This document shows, one piece after another, positions 45,877 through 55,124 of a stretch of DNA of 64,000 bases. The position numbers and the translations under genes were made by a program. The stretch's first letter is position 1. Every line of letters begins with the position of its first letter. Source of the stretch: Bosea sp. NBC_00550 (GTDB lineage: Bacteria > Pseudomonadota > Alphaproteobacteria > Rhizobiales > Beijerinckiaceae); the NCBI RefSeq assembly GCF_026020075.1, contig NZ_CP102772.1:4058501-4122500 (forward strand), in the 5' to 3' direction. The notes below the pieces were generated by a model, which saw only the letters and a program-made list of their open reading frames with translations, was not told the DNA's origin and searched no databases.

Positions 45877-47025
45877 ATGAATCCGATCTTCTCCGCTCTT
45901 CCGACCACCGTCTTCGAGGCGATGTCGCAGCTCGCGCGCGAAACCGGCGCGGTCAATCTCGGGCAGGGCTTCCCCGATGATCCCGGCCCGGAGGATGTGC
46001 GGCGCAAGGCCGCGGACGCGGTCATGGATGGCTGGAACCAGTATCCGCCGATGATGGGCCTGCCCGAGCTGCGTCAGGCGGCGGCTACGCATTACAAGCG
46101 CTGGCAGGGCCTCGATCTCGATCCGAACAGCGAGATCATGGTGACCTCGGGCGCGACCGAGGCGATCGCCGGCGCGCTGATGGCCTTGGTGACGCCCGGC
46201 GACGAGGTCGTGCTGTTCGAGCCGATGTACGATGCCTATTTGCCGCTGGTGCGGCGCGCCGGGGGCATCCCGAAATTCGTGACGCTGACGCCGCCGCATT
46301 TCGGGCTGACGGAGGAGGCGCTGGCCAAGGCCTTCTCGCCGAAGACGAAGGTGGTGCTGTTCAACAACCCGCTCAATCCGACGGCCACGATTTTCAGCGA
46401 GGCCGATCTCGATCTTCTCGCCGATTTCTGTGTCCGGCACGATGCGATCGCGATCTGCGACGAGGTCTGGGAGCACGTCGTGTTTGACGGGCACCGCCAC
46501 GCCTCGTTGCTCGGCCGGCCGGACATGCGCGAGCGCACCGTCAAGATCTCGTCGGCGGGCAAGATCTTCTCGCTGACCGGCTGGAAGGTCGGGCTCGTCA
46601 TGGCCGCGCCGGCGGTCATGCGCGTCCTGGCCAAGGCCCATCAGTACATCACTTTCACCACCCCGCCGAACCTGCAGGCGGCGGTGGCTTACGGGTTGGG
46701 CAAGGCGGACGGCTACTTCGAAGACATGCGCGCCGATTTCCAGCGCTCACGCGACCGTTTCGCCACGGGCCTGCGCGATCTCGGCTTCGCGGTGCTGCCG
46801 AGCGCGGGGACCTATTTCCTCAATGTCGACATCGCCCCGCTCGGCGAGAGCGACGACGCCGATTTCTGCCGGCGCCTCGTCACCGAAAGCGGCGTCGCGG
46901 CGATCCCTGTGAGCGCGTTCTATGCCGAGGGGGCCGTGAAGAGCGTCGTGCGCTTCTGCTTCGCCAAGCGCGATGCGACGCTCGATGCGGCGCTGGAGAG
47001 GCTGGCGGGCCGTCGCCCGCGCTGA
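45877..47025 (+). CDS. Pyridoxal-phosphate-dependent aminotransferase, class I
   Basis: A 382-residue fold-type I aminotransferase. NLGQGFPDDPGP near the N-terminus, TSGATEAIAGAL, NNPLNPTATIF and CDEVWEHVVFDG bind PLP and substrate, and the Schiff-base Lys is in SSAGKIFSLTGWKVG. The C-terminal Arg in VRFCFAK binds the carboxylate. This pattern resembles kynurenine/methionine aminotransferase-like enzymes (YbdL type). The amino acid substrate cannot be fixed. It is divergent from cobQ, and the ATG at 45877 has only a weak ribosome site. Confidence 0.8.
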   Translation: MNPIFSALPTTVFEAMSQLARETGAVNLGQGFPDDPGPEDVRRKAADAVMDGWNQYPPMMGLPELRQAAATHYKRWQGLDLDPNSEIMVTSGATEAIAGALMALVTPGDEVVLFEPMYDAYLPLVRRAGGIPKFVTLTPPHFGLTEEALAKAFSPKTKVVLFNNPLNPTATIFSEADLDLLADFCVRHDAIAICDEVWEHVVFDGHRHASLLGRPDMRERTVKISSAGKIFSLTGWKVGLVMAAPAVMRVLAKAHQYITFTTPPNLQAAVAYGLGKADGYFEDMRADFQRSRDRFATGLRDLGFAVLPSAGTYFLNVDIAPLGESDDADFCRRLVTESGVAAIPVSAFYAEGAVKSVVRFCFAKRDATLDAALERLAGRRPR

Positions 47026-47044
47026 AGCAGGCCGTCGCCGGCCT

Positions 47045-48367
47045 TCAGGCGCCGAGCAGCCTGGTTGCGACCGCACCGGCGGCGACGAGTCGCTTTTGCA
47101 GGTCGGCGGCGACCGAATCGCTGCCGGCCGACTGGCGCGCCGTCTCCGCCGCCGTCATCAGCTGGGCCAGCGCCTTCTGGGCGAGCTCCTTGTCCTTGTT
47201 GCGTCGTGCCAGCTGCAGCATGGCCTCGGCCTGATTGGCGAGACTGCGCGCCCAGAGCAGGGGCGCGCACTCCTGCCGGCGCTCTTCCAGCGCGGCGGCA
47301 AAAGCCGCGATCGCCTCTTCGATCACCACCGGTTCGCTGTAACGCTCGCCCATGGCGGCCAGCACGCTGCCCATCTGGTCCTGAAGCTCGGCCCAGCGCA
47401 GCGGCTCGCGGCTGCGTTCGGTCGCCATGGAAACCCGGTTGAGGCCGTTGAAGGCGCGTTCCAGCAGGGAAAGATCGTTCCGGCGCCGCCCGAGCGTCGC
47501 GCGGGCCCGCGAGATCATGTGCTCGGCTTCGAGCCAGCGCGTCTCGTCGTCGGCGCGGCTCCAGGTGGTCAGCACGCTGGCATAGGTGGCGATCGCCTCT
47601 TCGAGAAGCTCGTCGTCCTTCTGCGCGACCCCAAGTGTCACCGCGAGGCGGCCCAGCCGCAGCTTCAGCGCGCGCCAGAGCGGCGGCGCCTCGTCCCGGC
47701 CGAGATATTCGATGCCGGCGCGGCAATGGCCGAGCGCGACGGCGAGCAGTTTTGCTTCGCCGGTGAGAGCGGCGAGGCCTTCCAGTGCCGCTGCCAGCGA
47801 TTCCTCGGCACCGGCGAAGGCGACGGTATCCGCCAGGGTGTCCAGCCCGTCGAGCAGGCGGCGCAAGGCGTCGATGGCAGCATCGTAGCCGTCGCGGCCG
47901 CCGAAATCCTCGCTGATGCGGGCCAGCGCCTTTGCCTGAGCCAGCGCCGCGGCCCGGCTGTGGTCGACATCGGCGAGACCGATCAGGGCGGAGGCTTCGC
48001 CATAGCGGGCGGCGGCCTCGCGATAGCCGTCCGAGGTGGTGCGCAGGAAGCTGAGCGCCGCCCGGTCGGCGCGGTTCTCGCCGATCAGCAGCCGGCGCTC
48101 GAGCGGCAATGTCGAGAGGTCGGTCGAGCCGCCGATGGCATGAAGCTCGGCCTGCGCCAGGGCCTTGTCGGCATCGGCGAGGCGGCCAGCAGCGATGGCG
48201 CCGCCTGCCGCAGCACGCAGGCGCTGGATCTCTTCGTCGCCGACCGGCAGCGCCAGACGTTCGGCCAAGGCGAGGAAGTCGGCCGATTTGCGATCGAGCA
48301 AGGCCTCGGTGGGCGAGGTCGAGCCGGGGCGGCGCAGCCAATCCGCGATCATCGCCGCCAGCGCCAC
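47045..48367 (-). CDS. Helical-repeat (TPR-like) protein of unknown function
   Basis: At least 440 residues of almost continuous amphipathic helices rich in Ala, Leu and Arg, with recurring pairs such as ALGHCRAGIEYL and AIATYASVLTTW, as expected for tetratricopeptide-like scaffolds. No signal peptide or membrane segment is seen, so it should be cytosolic. I do not recognise a specific family. The GTG at 48367 is the first normal start, but coding-like text continues upstream to an ATC at 48433 (ISQSDEIAPLLARVAG). GGGAGG is placed perfectly five bases before that ATC, so initiation at a rare AUC codon is possible. It converges with the aminotransferase gene 20 bases away. Confidence 0.6.
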   Translation of the reverse strand: MALAAMIADWLRRPGSTSPTEALLDRKSADFLALAERLALPVGDEEIQRLRAAAGGAIAAGRLADADKALAQAELHAIGGSTDLSTLPLERRLLIGENRADRAALSFLRTTSDGYREAAARYGEASALIGLADVDHSRAAALAQAKALARISEDFGGRDGYDAAIDALRRLLDGLDTLADTVAFAGAEESLAAALEGLAALTGEAKLLAVALGHCRAGIEYLGRDEAPPLWRALKLRLGRLAVTLGVAQKDDELLEEAIATYASVLTTWSRADDETRWLEAEHMISRARATLGRRRNDLSLLERAFNGLNRVSMATERSREPLRWAELQDQMGSVLAAMGERYSEPVVIEEAIAAFAAALEERRQECAPLLWARSLANQAEAMLQLARRNKDKELAQKALAQLMTAAETARQSAGSDSVAADLQKRLVAAGAVATRLLGA

Positions 48368-48459
48368 CGGCGGGAGGCCTTGGCGTCCGGCGACGCGCGC
48401 CAGAAGCGGGGCGATCTCGTCGGACTGGCTGATGGGTGCCTCCCGCTCCGGCCCGGCTT

Positions 48460-48535
48460 AAAGCATTTTCGAGCGAAGAGGATACAGGTTCGCGTTAAGA
48501 AAATGCGATAAAACAGGGAGATGGAGCATTCCGCG
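48460..48535. repeat. Hyphomicrobiales-type dispersed palindromic repeat
   Basis: GCATTTTC at 48463-48470 pairs with GAAAATGC at 48499-48506, with GAGCGAAG and GGTTCGCG between them. I recognise this block from intergenic regions of many Hyphomicrobiales genomes. It lies between the helical-repeat gene and ridA. Confidence 0.6.
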
Positions 48536-48558
48536 CTTCGAAGGCGCGCGGAATGCTC
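48524..48558 (-). terminator. Hairpin terminator after ridA
   Basis: GAGCATTCCGCGC (48524-48536) and GCGCGGAATGCTC (48546-48558) form a perfect 13-bp stem with a nine-base loop. It begins eight bases after the ridA stop. A TTTT run follows only after some 20 bases on the minus strand, so termination efficiency is uncertain. Confidence 0.5.
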
Positions 48559-48565
48559 TCGATGC

Positions 48566-48916
48566 TTACTTCGCGGCGATGACCGCGATCTCGACCGTGA
48601 ACTGCGGCGCGGCCAGCTTGGCCTCGACCGTGGCGCGACCCGGGGTCTGGCCGGCGACGATCCACTTGTCCCAGACGGCGTTCATCTCGGCGAAGGTCGA
48701 CATGTCCGAGAGCCAGATATTGACCATCAGCAGCTTCGTCTTGTCGGTGCCGGCCTCAGCCAGGAGCCCGTCGATGATGCCGAGGATGTCGGCGGTCTGC
48801 TCGCCCACGCTCTTGCCGGCAGCCTTGTCCGCGACCTGGCCGGCCAGATAGACGGTGTCGCCATGCACCACGGCCTTGGACATGCGCGGGCCGACGCCGA
48901 TACGCTGAATGCTCAT
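48566..48916 (-). CDS. RidA-family protein (YjgF/YER057c/UK114)
   Basis: A 116-residue protein of the RidA superfamily, whose best-known members hydrolyse reactive enamine/imine intermediates made by PLP enzymes. It carries GPRMSKAVVHGDTVYLAGQV near the start and ends with FTVEIAVIAAK. The variant lacks some residues of canonical RidA (a TPGRATVEAKL stretch replaces the usual PxRxxV motif closely), so it may belong to a Rid2-7 subgroup. AAGGAG stands eight bases before the ATG at 48916. A PLP aminotransferase lies nearby. Confidence 0.8.
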   Translation of the reverse strand: MSIQRIGVGPRMSKAVVHGDTVYLAGQVADKAAGKSVGEQTADILGIIDGLLAEAGTDKTKLLMVNIWLSDMSTFAEMNAVWDKWIVAGQTPGRATVEAKLAAPQFTVEIAVIAAK

Positions 48917-48986
48917 AATATAATCTCCTTGGACGAACGCCTTCGCTGGTAGCCCGGCCCGGCCGGTTTCGCAAATGATAAGGCGA

Positions 48987-49442
48987 CTAGGCCAGGCTCG
49001 CCCAGCCGGCCCAGAGCGCCGCATAGCGGCCGGCCTTGCCGAGCACGACGAGGACCAGGAAGCGTGCGAACGGATAGTTCAGCGTGCCGGCGACGAAGGT
49101 CAGCGGGTCGCCGACGACCGGCAGCCAGGAGAACAGCAGCGACGGCCAGCCGAAGCGGGTGAAGAAGTTTTGGGCCTGGGCGAAGCGGGCTGGATCCGGC
49201 CGCAGGCGAGCCGGCAGCTTATCGACCCCGTGGCGCGCGATCAGCCGCCCCAGCCACCAGTTGACGATCGAGCCGGCCGTGTTCGCCAGGCTCGCGGTCA
49301 GGAAAAGCGCGAACGGGTCCACGCTCTTCGCCGCGAGCAGCCCGACGAAGACGGCTTCCGACTGTGCGGGCAGCAACGTCGCCGCGACGAAGGCCGCAGC
49401 GGCCATCAGGCCGAGAGAGGAAATATCAAGGTTCTCCAGCAC
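48987..49442 (-). CDS. YqaA-like membrane protein (SNARE-associated/DedA superfamily)
   Basis: A 151-residue inner-membrane protein with four or five hydrophobic segments. It shows FVAATLLPAQSEAVFVGLL at the N-terminus, TAGSIVNWWLGR, and FTRFGWPSLLFSWLPVVGDPLTFVAG, which is the conserved re-entrant loop of the DedA/YqaA proteins. This family is tied to lipid transport and membrane homeostasis. It lies 70 bases upstream of ridA in the same direction. Confidence 0.8.
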   Translation of the reverse strand: MLENLDISSLGLMAAAAFVAATLLPAQSEAVFVGLLAAKSVDPFALFLTASLANTAGSIVNWWLGRLIARHGVDKLPARLRPDPARFAQAQNFFTRFGWPSLLFSWLPVVGDPLTFVAGTLNYPFARFLVLVVLGKAGRYAALWAGWASLA

Positions 49443-49483
49443 CGCCAGGGGTTCCTATCGCGCCGAGTGGGCTGGCCGGGGCA

Positions 49484-50011
49484 TCAGTCCAGCATCGCGG
49501 CAAGCGCATTGACGGTGTTGGCGTTGCGCAGCGTGCCGATGCCGAGTTTCTTCGTCGTCAGATGCGAAAGCAGCTTCGCCTCGTTCGGTTCGCCGCCGAA
49601 ATCGATCCAGAGATCGCCATCCGCGAGGGCGAGGCCGATGTCGGGCGTGGAGAACCCGCCGAGCATGGATAAAGCCTCCGGACCGAGCGGCTTTCGCATG
49701 ACGCGGATGCCGATCTCCGCGCCTTTCCTGTCCGGGAAGGGATTTTGGGCGGCAAGCTGCCGCCAGGCCTGCCCCGTGCGCAGGATGATATCGACATGCT
49801 TGCCGAAACGGGAGCGGAAGCCGTCCTCCATTCGGCTTTCGATCTCCGCCAAAGGGGCATCGTCGCCCTCGAAGATCAGATTGCCGGTGGCGACCCAGCT
49901 GCGCGGATCGCCAAAGCCGAGCGCCGCCGTCATGGCCTTCAGTTCCGCCATCGCCACTCGCTTGCCCGGGCCGAGCACGATCGAGTGCAGGAGGGCGACA
50001 TAAGTCGTCAT
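49484..50011 (-). CDS. DUF1697 family protein
   Basis: A 175-residue cytosolic protein of the DUF1697 family: YVALLHSIVLGPGKRVAMAEL at the start (the family usually has LLRGINVGG here), then LGFGDPRSWVATGNLIFEG, and an end with GTLRNANTVNAL close to the usual TTRNWNTV. No biochemical function is established for the family. The start at 50011 fits family length. It lies just after coaA, in the same direction. Confidence 0.8.
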   Translation of the reverse strand: MTTYVALLHSIVLGPGKRVAMAELKAMTAALGFGDPRSWVATGNLIFEGDDAPLAEIESRMEDGFRSRFGKHVDIILRTGQAWRQLAAQNPFPDRKGAEIGIRVMRKPLGPEALSMLGGFSTPDIGLALADGDLWIDFGGEPNEAKLLSHLTTKKLGIGTLRNANTVNALAAMLD

Positions 50012-50027
50012 GCCCGCTTCTGCCGCG

Positions 50028-51002
50028 CTACAAGCGCCGCAGGGCGACCTGCTGGATGCGATGGCTGGCGCCCTTGGTCAGGATCAGGCTGGCGCGCTGG
50101 CGCGTCGGCAGGATGTTCTCCTGCAGGTTCGGCAGGTTGATGCCGGTCCAGAGCTTCTCGGCGATGGAGAGCGCCTCTTCCTCGCCGATCTCCGCATATT
50201 TGCGGAAGAAGGAGCGGGGATCGCGGAACGCGGTCTGGCGCAGCGTCATGAAGCGGTTGACGTACCAGCGATGCAGATCGTGCTCGTCGGCGTCGAGATA
50301 GACCGAGAAGTCGAAATAGTCGGAAACGAAGGGGATGGCCGTGCCGTCCTTCGGCATCCGGCTCGGTTGCAGCACGTTCAGCCCTTCGAGGATCAGGATG
50401 TCCGGCCGCTCGACCGTCACCGTCTCGCCGGGCATGACGTCGTAGACGAGGTGCGAATAGACCGGCGCCTTCACCTGCGGCTTGCCGGCCTTGACGTCGG
50501 AGAGGAAGCGCAGGATCGCCGAGCCGTCATAGCTCTCCGGGAAGCCCTTGCGCTGCATCAGCCCGCGCCGTTCGAGCTCGGCATTCGGCAGCAGGAAGCC
50601 GTCGGTGGTGACCAGCTCGACCTTCGGCGTGTTCGGCCAGCGCGAGAGCAGCGCCTTCAGCACGCGCGCCGTGGTCGACTTGCCGACCGCGACCGAGCCG
50701 GCGACGCCGATGACATAGGGCACCTTGACCTCGGATTCGGCGATCAGGAAGCGCTGCGTCGCCTTGAACAACCCCTGCGTCGCCGCGACATAGAGCGAGA
50801 GCAGGCGCGACAGCGGCAGGTAGATCGCCACGATCTCGTCGAGGGAGATCGGGTCGTTGATCGACTGCAGCTTGGTCAGGTCGTCGACCGAGAGCGTCAG
50901 CGGGGCGTCAGCGCGCAGATGCGCCCATTCATCCCGCGAGAACAGGCGATAGGGCGAGACCAGATCGCGTTCGGGCGTGGTTGAGATGAGGCGCTGGTCC
51001 AT
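50028..51002 (-). CDS. coaA: Pantothenate kinase type I
   Basis: A 324-residue cytosolic enzyme that phosphorylates pantothenate, the first step of coenzyme A synthesis. The P-loop is [12 protein letters not shown] near residue 110; [27 protein letters not shown] and YSHLVYDV follow, and the C-terminal domain has [14 protein letters not shown]. The length matches bacterial type I PanK. I chose the ATG at 51002 ([13 protein letters not shown]); upstream codons run into hisE. It lies 85 bases downstream of hisE, as in other Hyphomicrobiales, and is probably co-transcribed with the his genes. Confidence 0.92.
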   Translation of the reverse strand: MDQRLISTTPERDLVSPYRLFSRDEWAHLRADAPLTLSVDDLTKLQSINDPISLDEIVAIYLPLSRLLSLYVAATQGLFKATQRFLIAESEVKVPYVIGVAGSVAVGKSTTARVLKALLSRWPNTPKVELVTTDGFLLPNAELERRGLMQRKGFPESYDGSAILRFLSDVKAGKPQVKAPVYSHLVYDVMPGETVTVERPDILILEGLNVLQPSRMPKDGTAIPFVSDYFDFSVYLDADEHDLHRWYVNRFMTLRQTAFRDPRSFFRKYAEIGEEEALSIAEKLWTGINLPNLQENILPTRQRASLILTKGASHRIQQVALRRL

Positions 51003-51087
51003 GACGCGACCCGCAATCCAGGCTTCGAGATTCAAGGGAGGGTCATCCTGGCGGGTCCATCCTCGCGATAGTCGATCAACGGGCAAA

Positions 51088-51408
51088 TTACCCGCGTCTG
51101 GCCGCCTTTTCCGCCAGTCCGGAGCGGGCCGTGCGGGCTTCAAGCTGGCTCAAGACGTCTTGCAATGCAACATCGCGCGCCTTGAGCACGACCAAAAGAT
51201 GATAAAGCACGTCCGCGCTCTCGGCGATCAGCTCGGCGCGATCGCCCTTCACGGCGGCGATCACGGCCTCGATCGCCTCCTCGCCGAACTTCTTGGCGGC
51301 GCGTTCGGGGCCTGCCGCCAGCAGCTTCGCCGTCCAGGATTCCTCGGGCGATGCGGCGGCGCGCTCGGCGATGCGGGCTTCGAGATCGGAGAGGGTGAAG
51401 CCGCTCAT
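51088..51408 (-). CDS. hisE: Phosphoribosyl-ATP pyrophosphohydrolase
   Basis: A 106-residue all-helical enzyme for the second step of histidine synthesis (PR-ATP to PR-AMP). The metal-binding signature [18 protein letters not shown] and [13 protein letters not shown] is complete. HisI is separate and not in the window. It starts one base after the hisF stop, so translation is probably coupled. Confidence 0.92.
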   Translation of the reverse strand: MSGFTLSDLEARIAERAAASPEESWTAKLLAAGPERAAKKFGEEAIEAVIAAVKGDRAELIAESADVLYHLLVVLKARDVALQDVLSQLEARTARSGLAEKAARRG

Positions 51409-51409
51409 C

Positions 51410-52174
51410 TCAGACGAGCCTCATCCTGAGCCCGGCATCCGCCATATGCGCCTTGGCCTGCTGAATCGTGTAGGTGCCGAAATGGAAGATCGATGCCGCG
51501 AGCACGGCCGAGGCATGGCCCTCGCTGACGCCGGCGACGAGATCGTCGAGATCGCCGACGCCGCCCGAGGCGATGACGGGCACCGGGACCGCGTCCGCAA
51601 TCGAGCAGGTCAGGCCGAGATCGTAACCGGATTTCGTGCCGTCCCGATCCATCGAGGTGACCAGAAGCTCGCCCGCTCCCAGCGATACGACCTCGCGGGC
51701 GAAGGCGACGGCCTCGATGCCGGTGGCGTTGCGCCCGCCATGGGTGAATATCTCCCAGCGGCCCGGCGAGACCTGCTTGGCGTCGATGGCGACGACGATG
51801 CACTGGCCGCCGAACTTCTCGGCCGCGTCCTTGACGAATTGCCGGTTGGTGACGGCGGCGGTGTTGATCGAGACCTTGTCGGCGCCGGCGAGCAGCAGCG
51901 CGCGGATGTCCTCGACCTTGCGCACGCCGCCCCCGACGGTAAGCGGCATGAAGCAGGCTTCCGCCGTGCGCGTCACGACGTCGAAGAGGATGCCGCGGTC
52001 CTCATGGCTCGCGGTGATGTCGAGGAAGCAGAGTTCGTCGGCCCCGGCCGCGTCATAGGCCTTGGCGGCCTCGACCGGATCGCCGGCATCGACGAGATCG
52101 AGGAACTTCACGCCCTTGACGACGCGGCCGTCCTTGACGTCGAGGCAGGGGATGATGCGGGTCTTCAGGGTCAT
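51410..52174 (-). CDS. hisF: Imidazole glycerol phosphate synthase, cyclase subunit
   Basis: A 254-residue beta/alpha barrel that takes ammonia from HisH and closes the imidazole ring. Catalytic Asp residues are in [15 protein letters not shown] and VVAIDAK; phosphate is bound by VGGGVR and [13 protein letters not shown]. The ATG at 52174 starts [13 protein letters not shown], the family start; longer in-frame extensions run through the divergent pheC-like gene. hisF is separated from hisA by that gene and a palindromic repeat, unlike the usual continuous order. Confidence 0.95.
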   Translation of the reverse strand: MTLKTRIIPCLDVKDGRVVKGVKFLDLVDAGDPVEAAKAYDAAGADELCFLDITASHEDRGILFDVVTRTAEACFMPLTVGGGVRKVEDIRALLLAGADKVSINTAAVTNRQFVKDAAEKFGGQCIVVAIDAKQVSPGRWEIFTHGGRNATGIEAVAFAREVVSLGAGELLVTSMDRDGTKSGYDLGLTCSIADAVPVPVIASGGVGDLDDLVAGVSEGHASAVLAASIFHFGTYTIQQAKAHMADAGLRMRLV

Positions 52175-52273
52175 CGGCGGCAACGCTGTCCTGCGGGCGC
52201 AGGACCGATTGATCGCAACCGGCAAGCCTGCTCTGCTGGCGGGGACTGATAGCAGTCCAAAGAGGGGAGTTCC

Positions 52274-53062
52274 ATGGCTATTGCATCGATGATTCGGCAG
52301 GCCGGCGTCGCGCTCGGCTTGGTTTTCGCGGCCACGGTCGCGACGGGCGCGCAGGCTCAGACGAGCCTGCTCGACGCCGTCCAGAGCCGCGGCGCGCTGC
52401 AGATCTGCACCACCGGCGACTACAAGCCCTTCACCCTGGCGAAGGACGGCTCCTTCGAGGGCATCGACATCGAGCTGGCGAAATCGCTCGCCAAGGCGCT
52501 CGGTGTCGAGGCGAAGTTCGTCCAGACCAAATGGGCCGATCTGCTGACCGATATGGGCTCGGGCAAATGCGACGTCGCCATGGGCGGCATCTCGGTGACG
52601 CTCGACCGGCAGAAGAAGGTGTTCTTCTCGGCGCCCTATCTCGTCAACGGCAAGGCGCCGATCGTGCGCTGCGCCGACAAGGGCAAGTTCCAGACGGTCG
52701 CCGACATCGACAAGCCGGAGACGCGCGTCATCGTCAATCCGGGCGGCACCAACGAGCGCTTCGTGCGCGCCAACTTCAAGCAGGCCAAGATCGAGGTCTA
52801 TCCCGACAACGTCACGATCTTCGACCAGATCCTCGCCGGCAAGGCCGATTTGATGATCGCCGAGTCGATCGAGGTGAAGGTCCAGGAGAAGGCCAAGCCC
52901 GGCCTCTGCGCCGTCAATCCCGACGAACCGCTGCAATATGGCGAGATGGGCTACATGCTCCCGCGCGGCGACGCGACCTTCAAGGCCTTCGTAGACCAAT
53001 GGCTCCACCTCGCCAGGGCGACGGGCGAATTCGCTGGGATATACAACCAGTTCGTGCGGTAA
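52274..53062 (+). CDS. pheC: Periplasmic cyclohexadienyl dehydratase-like (PheC) protein
   Basis: A 262-residue solute-binding-protein fold with a signal peptide (cleavage near GAQAQ, residue 29). ARQ-like text [46 protein letters not shown] and a C-terminal FVDQWLHLA closely follow PheC of Pseudomonas. That periplasmic enzyme turns prephenate or arogenate into phenylpyruvate or phenylalanine. A plain amino-acid ABC-transporter binding protein is the alternative, but no transporter genes are near. GAGGGGAG precedes the ATG. It is inserted on the opposite strand inside the his cluster. Confidence 0.75.
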   Translation: MAIASMIRQAGVALGLVFAATVATGAQAQTSLLDAVQSRGALQICTTGDYKPFTLAKDGSFEGIDIELAKSLAKALGVEAKFVQTKWADLLTDMGSGKCDVAMGGISVTLDRQKKVFFSAPYLVNGKAPIVRCADKGKFQTVADIDKPETRVIVNPGGTNERFVRANFKQAKIEVYPDNVTIFDQILAGKADLMIAESIEVKVQEKAKPGLCAVNPDEPLQYGEMGYMLPRGDATFKAFVDQWLHLARATGEFAGIYNQFVR

Positions 53063-53078
53063 TTTGTAACCATCCACC

Positions 53079-53228
53079 GTCATTCCGGGGCGGCCCGAAG
53101 GGCCGAGCCCGGAATCCATGAACACGACGGTTCAGGGCAAAGCGAAAAGCGATACCGACAGCCTTCATCGGTAGCGATGGTGTTCATGGGTTCCGGGCTC
53201 AAGCGCTGCGCGCTTGCCCCGGAATGAC
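53079..53228. repeat. Intergenic palindromic repeat 1
   Basis: GTCATTCCGGGG (53079) is the exact inverse of CCCCGGAATGAC (ending 53228), and an inner pair of 21 bases (53105 and 53179 onward) matches with one mismatch. Two similar elements follow at 55.8 and 58.1 kb. It lies between the converging pheC-like and hisA genes. Confidence 0.65.
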
Positions 53229-53251
53229 GATGAGGTTCCAGAGAAGGACGA

Positions 53252-53977
53252 TCAGGCCGCGAGCCGCTTCAGCGCCGCCCCCGGATCGATGCGGCCGTCA
53301 TAGAGCGCGCGTCCCGTGATCGCGCCTTCGAGGATCGCGGCGTCGGGAGCACAGAGCCGCTCGATATCGGCCATCGAGGCCAGGCCGCCCGAGGCGATGA
53401 CCGGGATGGACACGGCCTTCGCCAGCGCGATCGTGCCGTCCCAGTTGATGCCCTGGAGCATGCCGTCGCGGGCGATGTCGGTGTAGATGATCGCGGCGAC
53501 GCCGGCATCCTCGAAGCGCTTGCCGAGATCGGCCGCAGCCAATGTCGAGGTTTCAGCCCAGCCTTCCACAGCCACGAAGCCGTCGCGCGCATCGATGCCG
53601 ACCGCGACCTGCCCCGGAAATTCCTTCGCCGCTTCGCGCACGAAGCCGGGATCGCGCACCGCCGCCGTGCCGATGATGACGCGGCGGATGCCCTTCTCCA
53701 GCCAGCCCGCGACCGTCTTCATGTCGCGGATGCCGCCGCCGAGCTGCACCGGGAAGGCGACGCGGGCGAGGATCGCCTCGACCGCCGTCGCATTCATCGG
53801 CTTGCCGGCGAAGGCGCCGTCGAGATCGACGACATGCAGCCACTGGAAGCCTTGCGCTTCGAAGGCGGCGGCCTGCGCGGCTGGATCATCGTTGAAGATG
53901 GTGGCCTGCGCCATGTCGCCCTGCTTCAGCCGGACGCAGCGGCCTTCCTTCAGGTCGATCGCGGGAAAGAGGATCAT
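53252..53977 (-). CDS. hisA: ProFAR isomerase (phosphoribosylformimino-AICAR-P isomerase)
   Basis: A 241-residue beta/alpha barrel for the fourth step of histidine synthesis. Catalytic Asp in [14 protein letters not shown] and Asp in YTDIARDG; phosphate sites in QLGGGIRD and VIASGGLAS. It begins with MILFPAIDL at 53977, where the ATG overlaps the hisH stop by four bases. Longer in-frame extensions lie within hisH. Complete and of normal length. Confidence 0.95.
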   Translation of the reverse strand: MILFPAIDLKEGRCVRLKQGDMAQATIFNDDPAAQAAAFEAQGFQWLHVVDLDGAFAGKPMNATAVEAILARVAFPVQLGGGIRDMKTVAGWLEKGIRRVIIGTAAVRDPGFVREAAKEFPGQVAVGIDARDGFVAVEGWAETSTLAAADLGKRFEDAGVAAIIYTDIARDGMLQGINWDGTIALAKAVSIPVIASGGLASMADIERLCAPDAAILEGAITGRALYDGRIDPGAALKRLAA

Positions 53978-54630
53978 GGCGCCCAGCTCAGGAAATTGGC
54001 GATGAGCTTCAGCCCCAGGGTCTGGCTCTTTTCGGGGTGGAACTGCGTGCCGGCGACGTTGCCATGCGCCACCATCGCCGTCACCGGCCCGCCATGCTCG
54101 GTCAAGGCCAGTACGTCCTGCGCGCGCTCGGGAACCAGCGCATAGGAGTGCACGAAATAGGCGTGCAACCCCTGCGGGCCGGTCTCGATGCCGTCGAGCA
54201 GCGGGTGCTCGTCCTGCTTGTGAAGGGTGTTCCAGCCCATATGCGGAATCTTCAGGCTGTCGTCGTCGATCTCGATCAGCGCGACATCGCCCGGAATCCA
54301 GCCGAGTCCCGGCGTGATCGTGTATTCCAGCCCGCGCGAGGCAAGGAGCTGCATGCCGACGCAGATGCCGAGGAAGGGCCGGCCCTTGGCCCGCACCACC
54401 TCTTCCAGCGTCTCGACCATGCCGGGCACGGCATCGAGCCCGCGCCGGCAATCGGCGAAGGCGCCGACGCCCGGCAGTACGATCCGGTCGGCCGCGCGCA
54501 CGATGGCGGTATCGCTGGTGACGTGGATGGTCGAGGCGATGCCGCTCTCCTGCGCCGCCCGTTCGAAGGCCTTGGCAGCGGAATGCAGATTGCCCGAGCC
54601 GTAGTCGATGATCGCGACGCTCTGGCTCAT
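53974..54630 (-). CDS. hisH: Imidazole glycerol phosphate synthase, glutaminase subunit
   Basis: A 218-residue class I glutaminase that feeds ammonia to HisF. The oxyanion and nucleophile region is GICVGMQLL with the catalytic Cys; the His and Glu of the triad are in QFHPEKSQ. The start [14 protein letters not shown] at 54630 fits the family. It overlaps DUF2628 upstream and hisA downstream by four bases each (ATGA), so all three are translationally coupled. Confidence 0.95.
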   Translation of the reverse strand: MSQSVAIIDYGSGNLHSAAKAFERAAQESGIASTIHVTSDTAIVRAADRIVLPGVGAFADCRRGLDAVPGMVETLEEVVRAKGRPFLGICVGMQLLASRGLEYTITPGLGWIPGDVALIEIDDDSLKIPHMGWNTLHKQDEHPLLDGIETGPQGLHAYFVHSYALVPERAQDVLALTEHGGPVTAMVAHGNVAGTQFHPEKSQTLGLKLIANFLSWAP

Positions 54631-55115
54631 CGCCCCCTTGCCTCCGGGAACAGGCCGATGATCGGCAGCGGCCCGCTCGGGCGTGACACCATCGCGGGAG
54701 GCGCGGTCTCGGCGCGGGGCGGCGCGGCCTCGCCGGCCAGCGCCCGCTCGAAATAGCGACGCTCGGCTTCCGGCAGGCTGCGCGCCTCGACGACGTCGGC
54801 GAGACGCCAGCCGTTCCGCGTGAGCTTGCGCACGACGAGGTTGTTGCCCTCGATGCCGAGGAACAGTGCGGTCGACCAGTAGATCAGCGAGAGCGCGCTG
54901 GGATGCAGGCCAAGGCGGCTGCGCAGGTAGAACAGCGCGCCCCAGATCAGCACGAAGAGCAGGGTCACCAGCCACAGCCGCTTGCCGAGGAGCCAGAGGC
55001 CCGTCAGCAGGAAGGCCGCCCAGGAGAAGCTCTCGGGGATGAGTCTGGCCTGCTCGATCTCCTCGCGCCGGCCGCCCGCGACGGGCGGCGGTGTCATGAC
55101 GGTATAGAACGCCAC
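54627..55115 (-). CDS. DUF2628 membrane protein
   Basis: A 162-residue protein with two or three hydrophobic segments (about 30-45, 48-66 and 74-92). The start [10 protein letters not shown] and [19 protein letters not shown] fit the DUF2628 family, found between hisB and hisH in many Hyphomicrobiales. The tail is Pro/Ala-rich. No function is known. Its stop overlaps hisH (ATGA) and it starts ten bases after hisB, so it is part of the his operon. Confidence 0.8.
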   Translation of the reverse strand: MAFYTVMTPPPVAGGRREEIEQARLIPESFSWAAFLLTGLWLLGKRLWLVTLLFVLIWGALFYLRSRLGLHPSALSLIYWSTALFLGIEGNNLVVRKLTRNGWRLADVVEARSLPEAERRYFERALAGEAAPPRAETAPPAMVSRPSGPLPIIGLFPEARGR

Positions 55116-55124
55116 GGCCGCCTC

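Noticed and set aside
45525..45980. Long minus-strand open frame overlapping the cobQ leader
   Set aside because: It runs through two strong hairpins, has no ribosome site and resembles no family; high GC content easily gives such frames.
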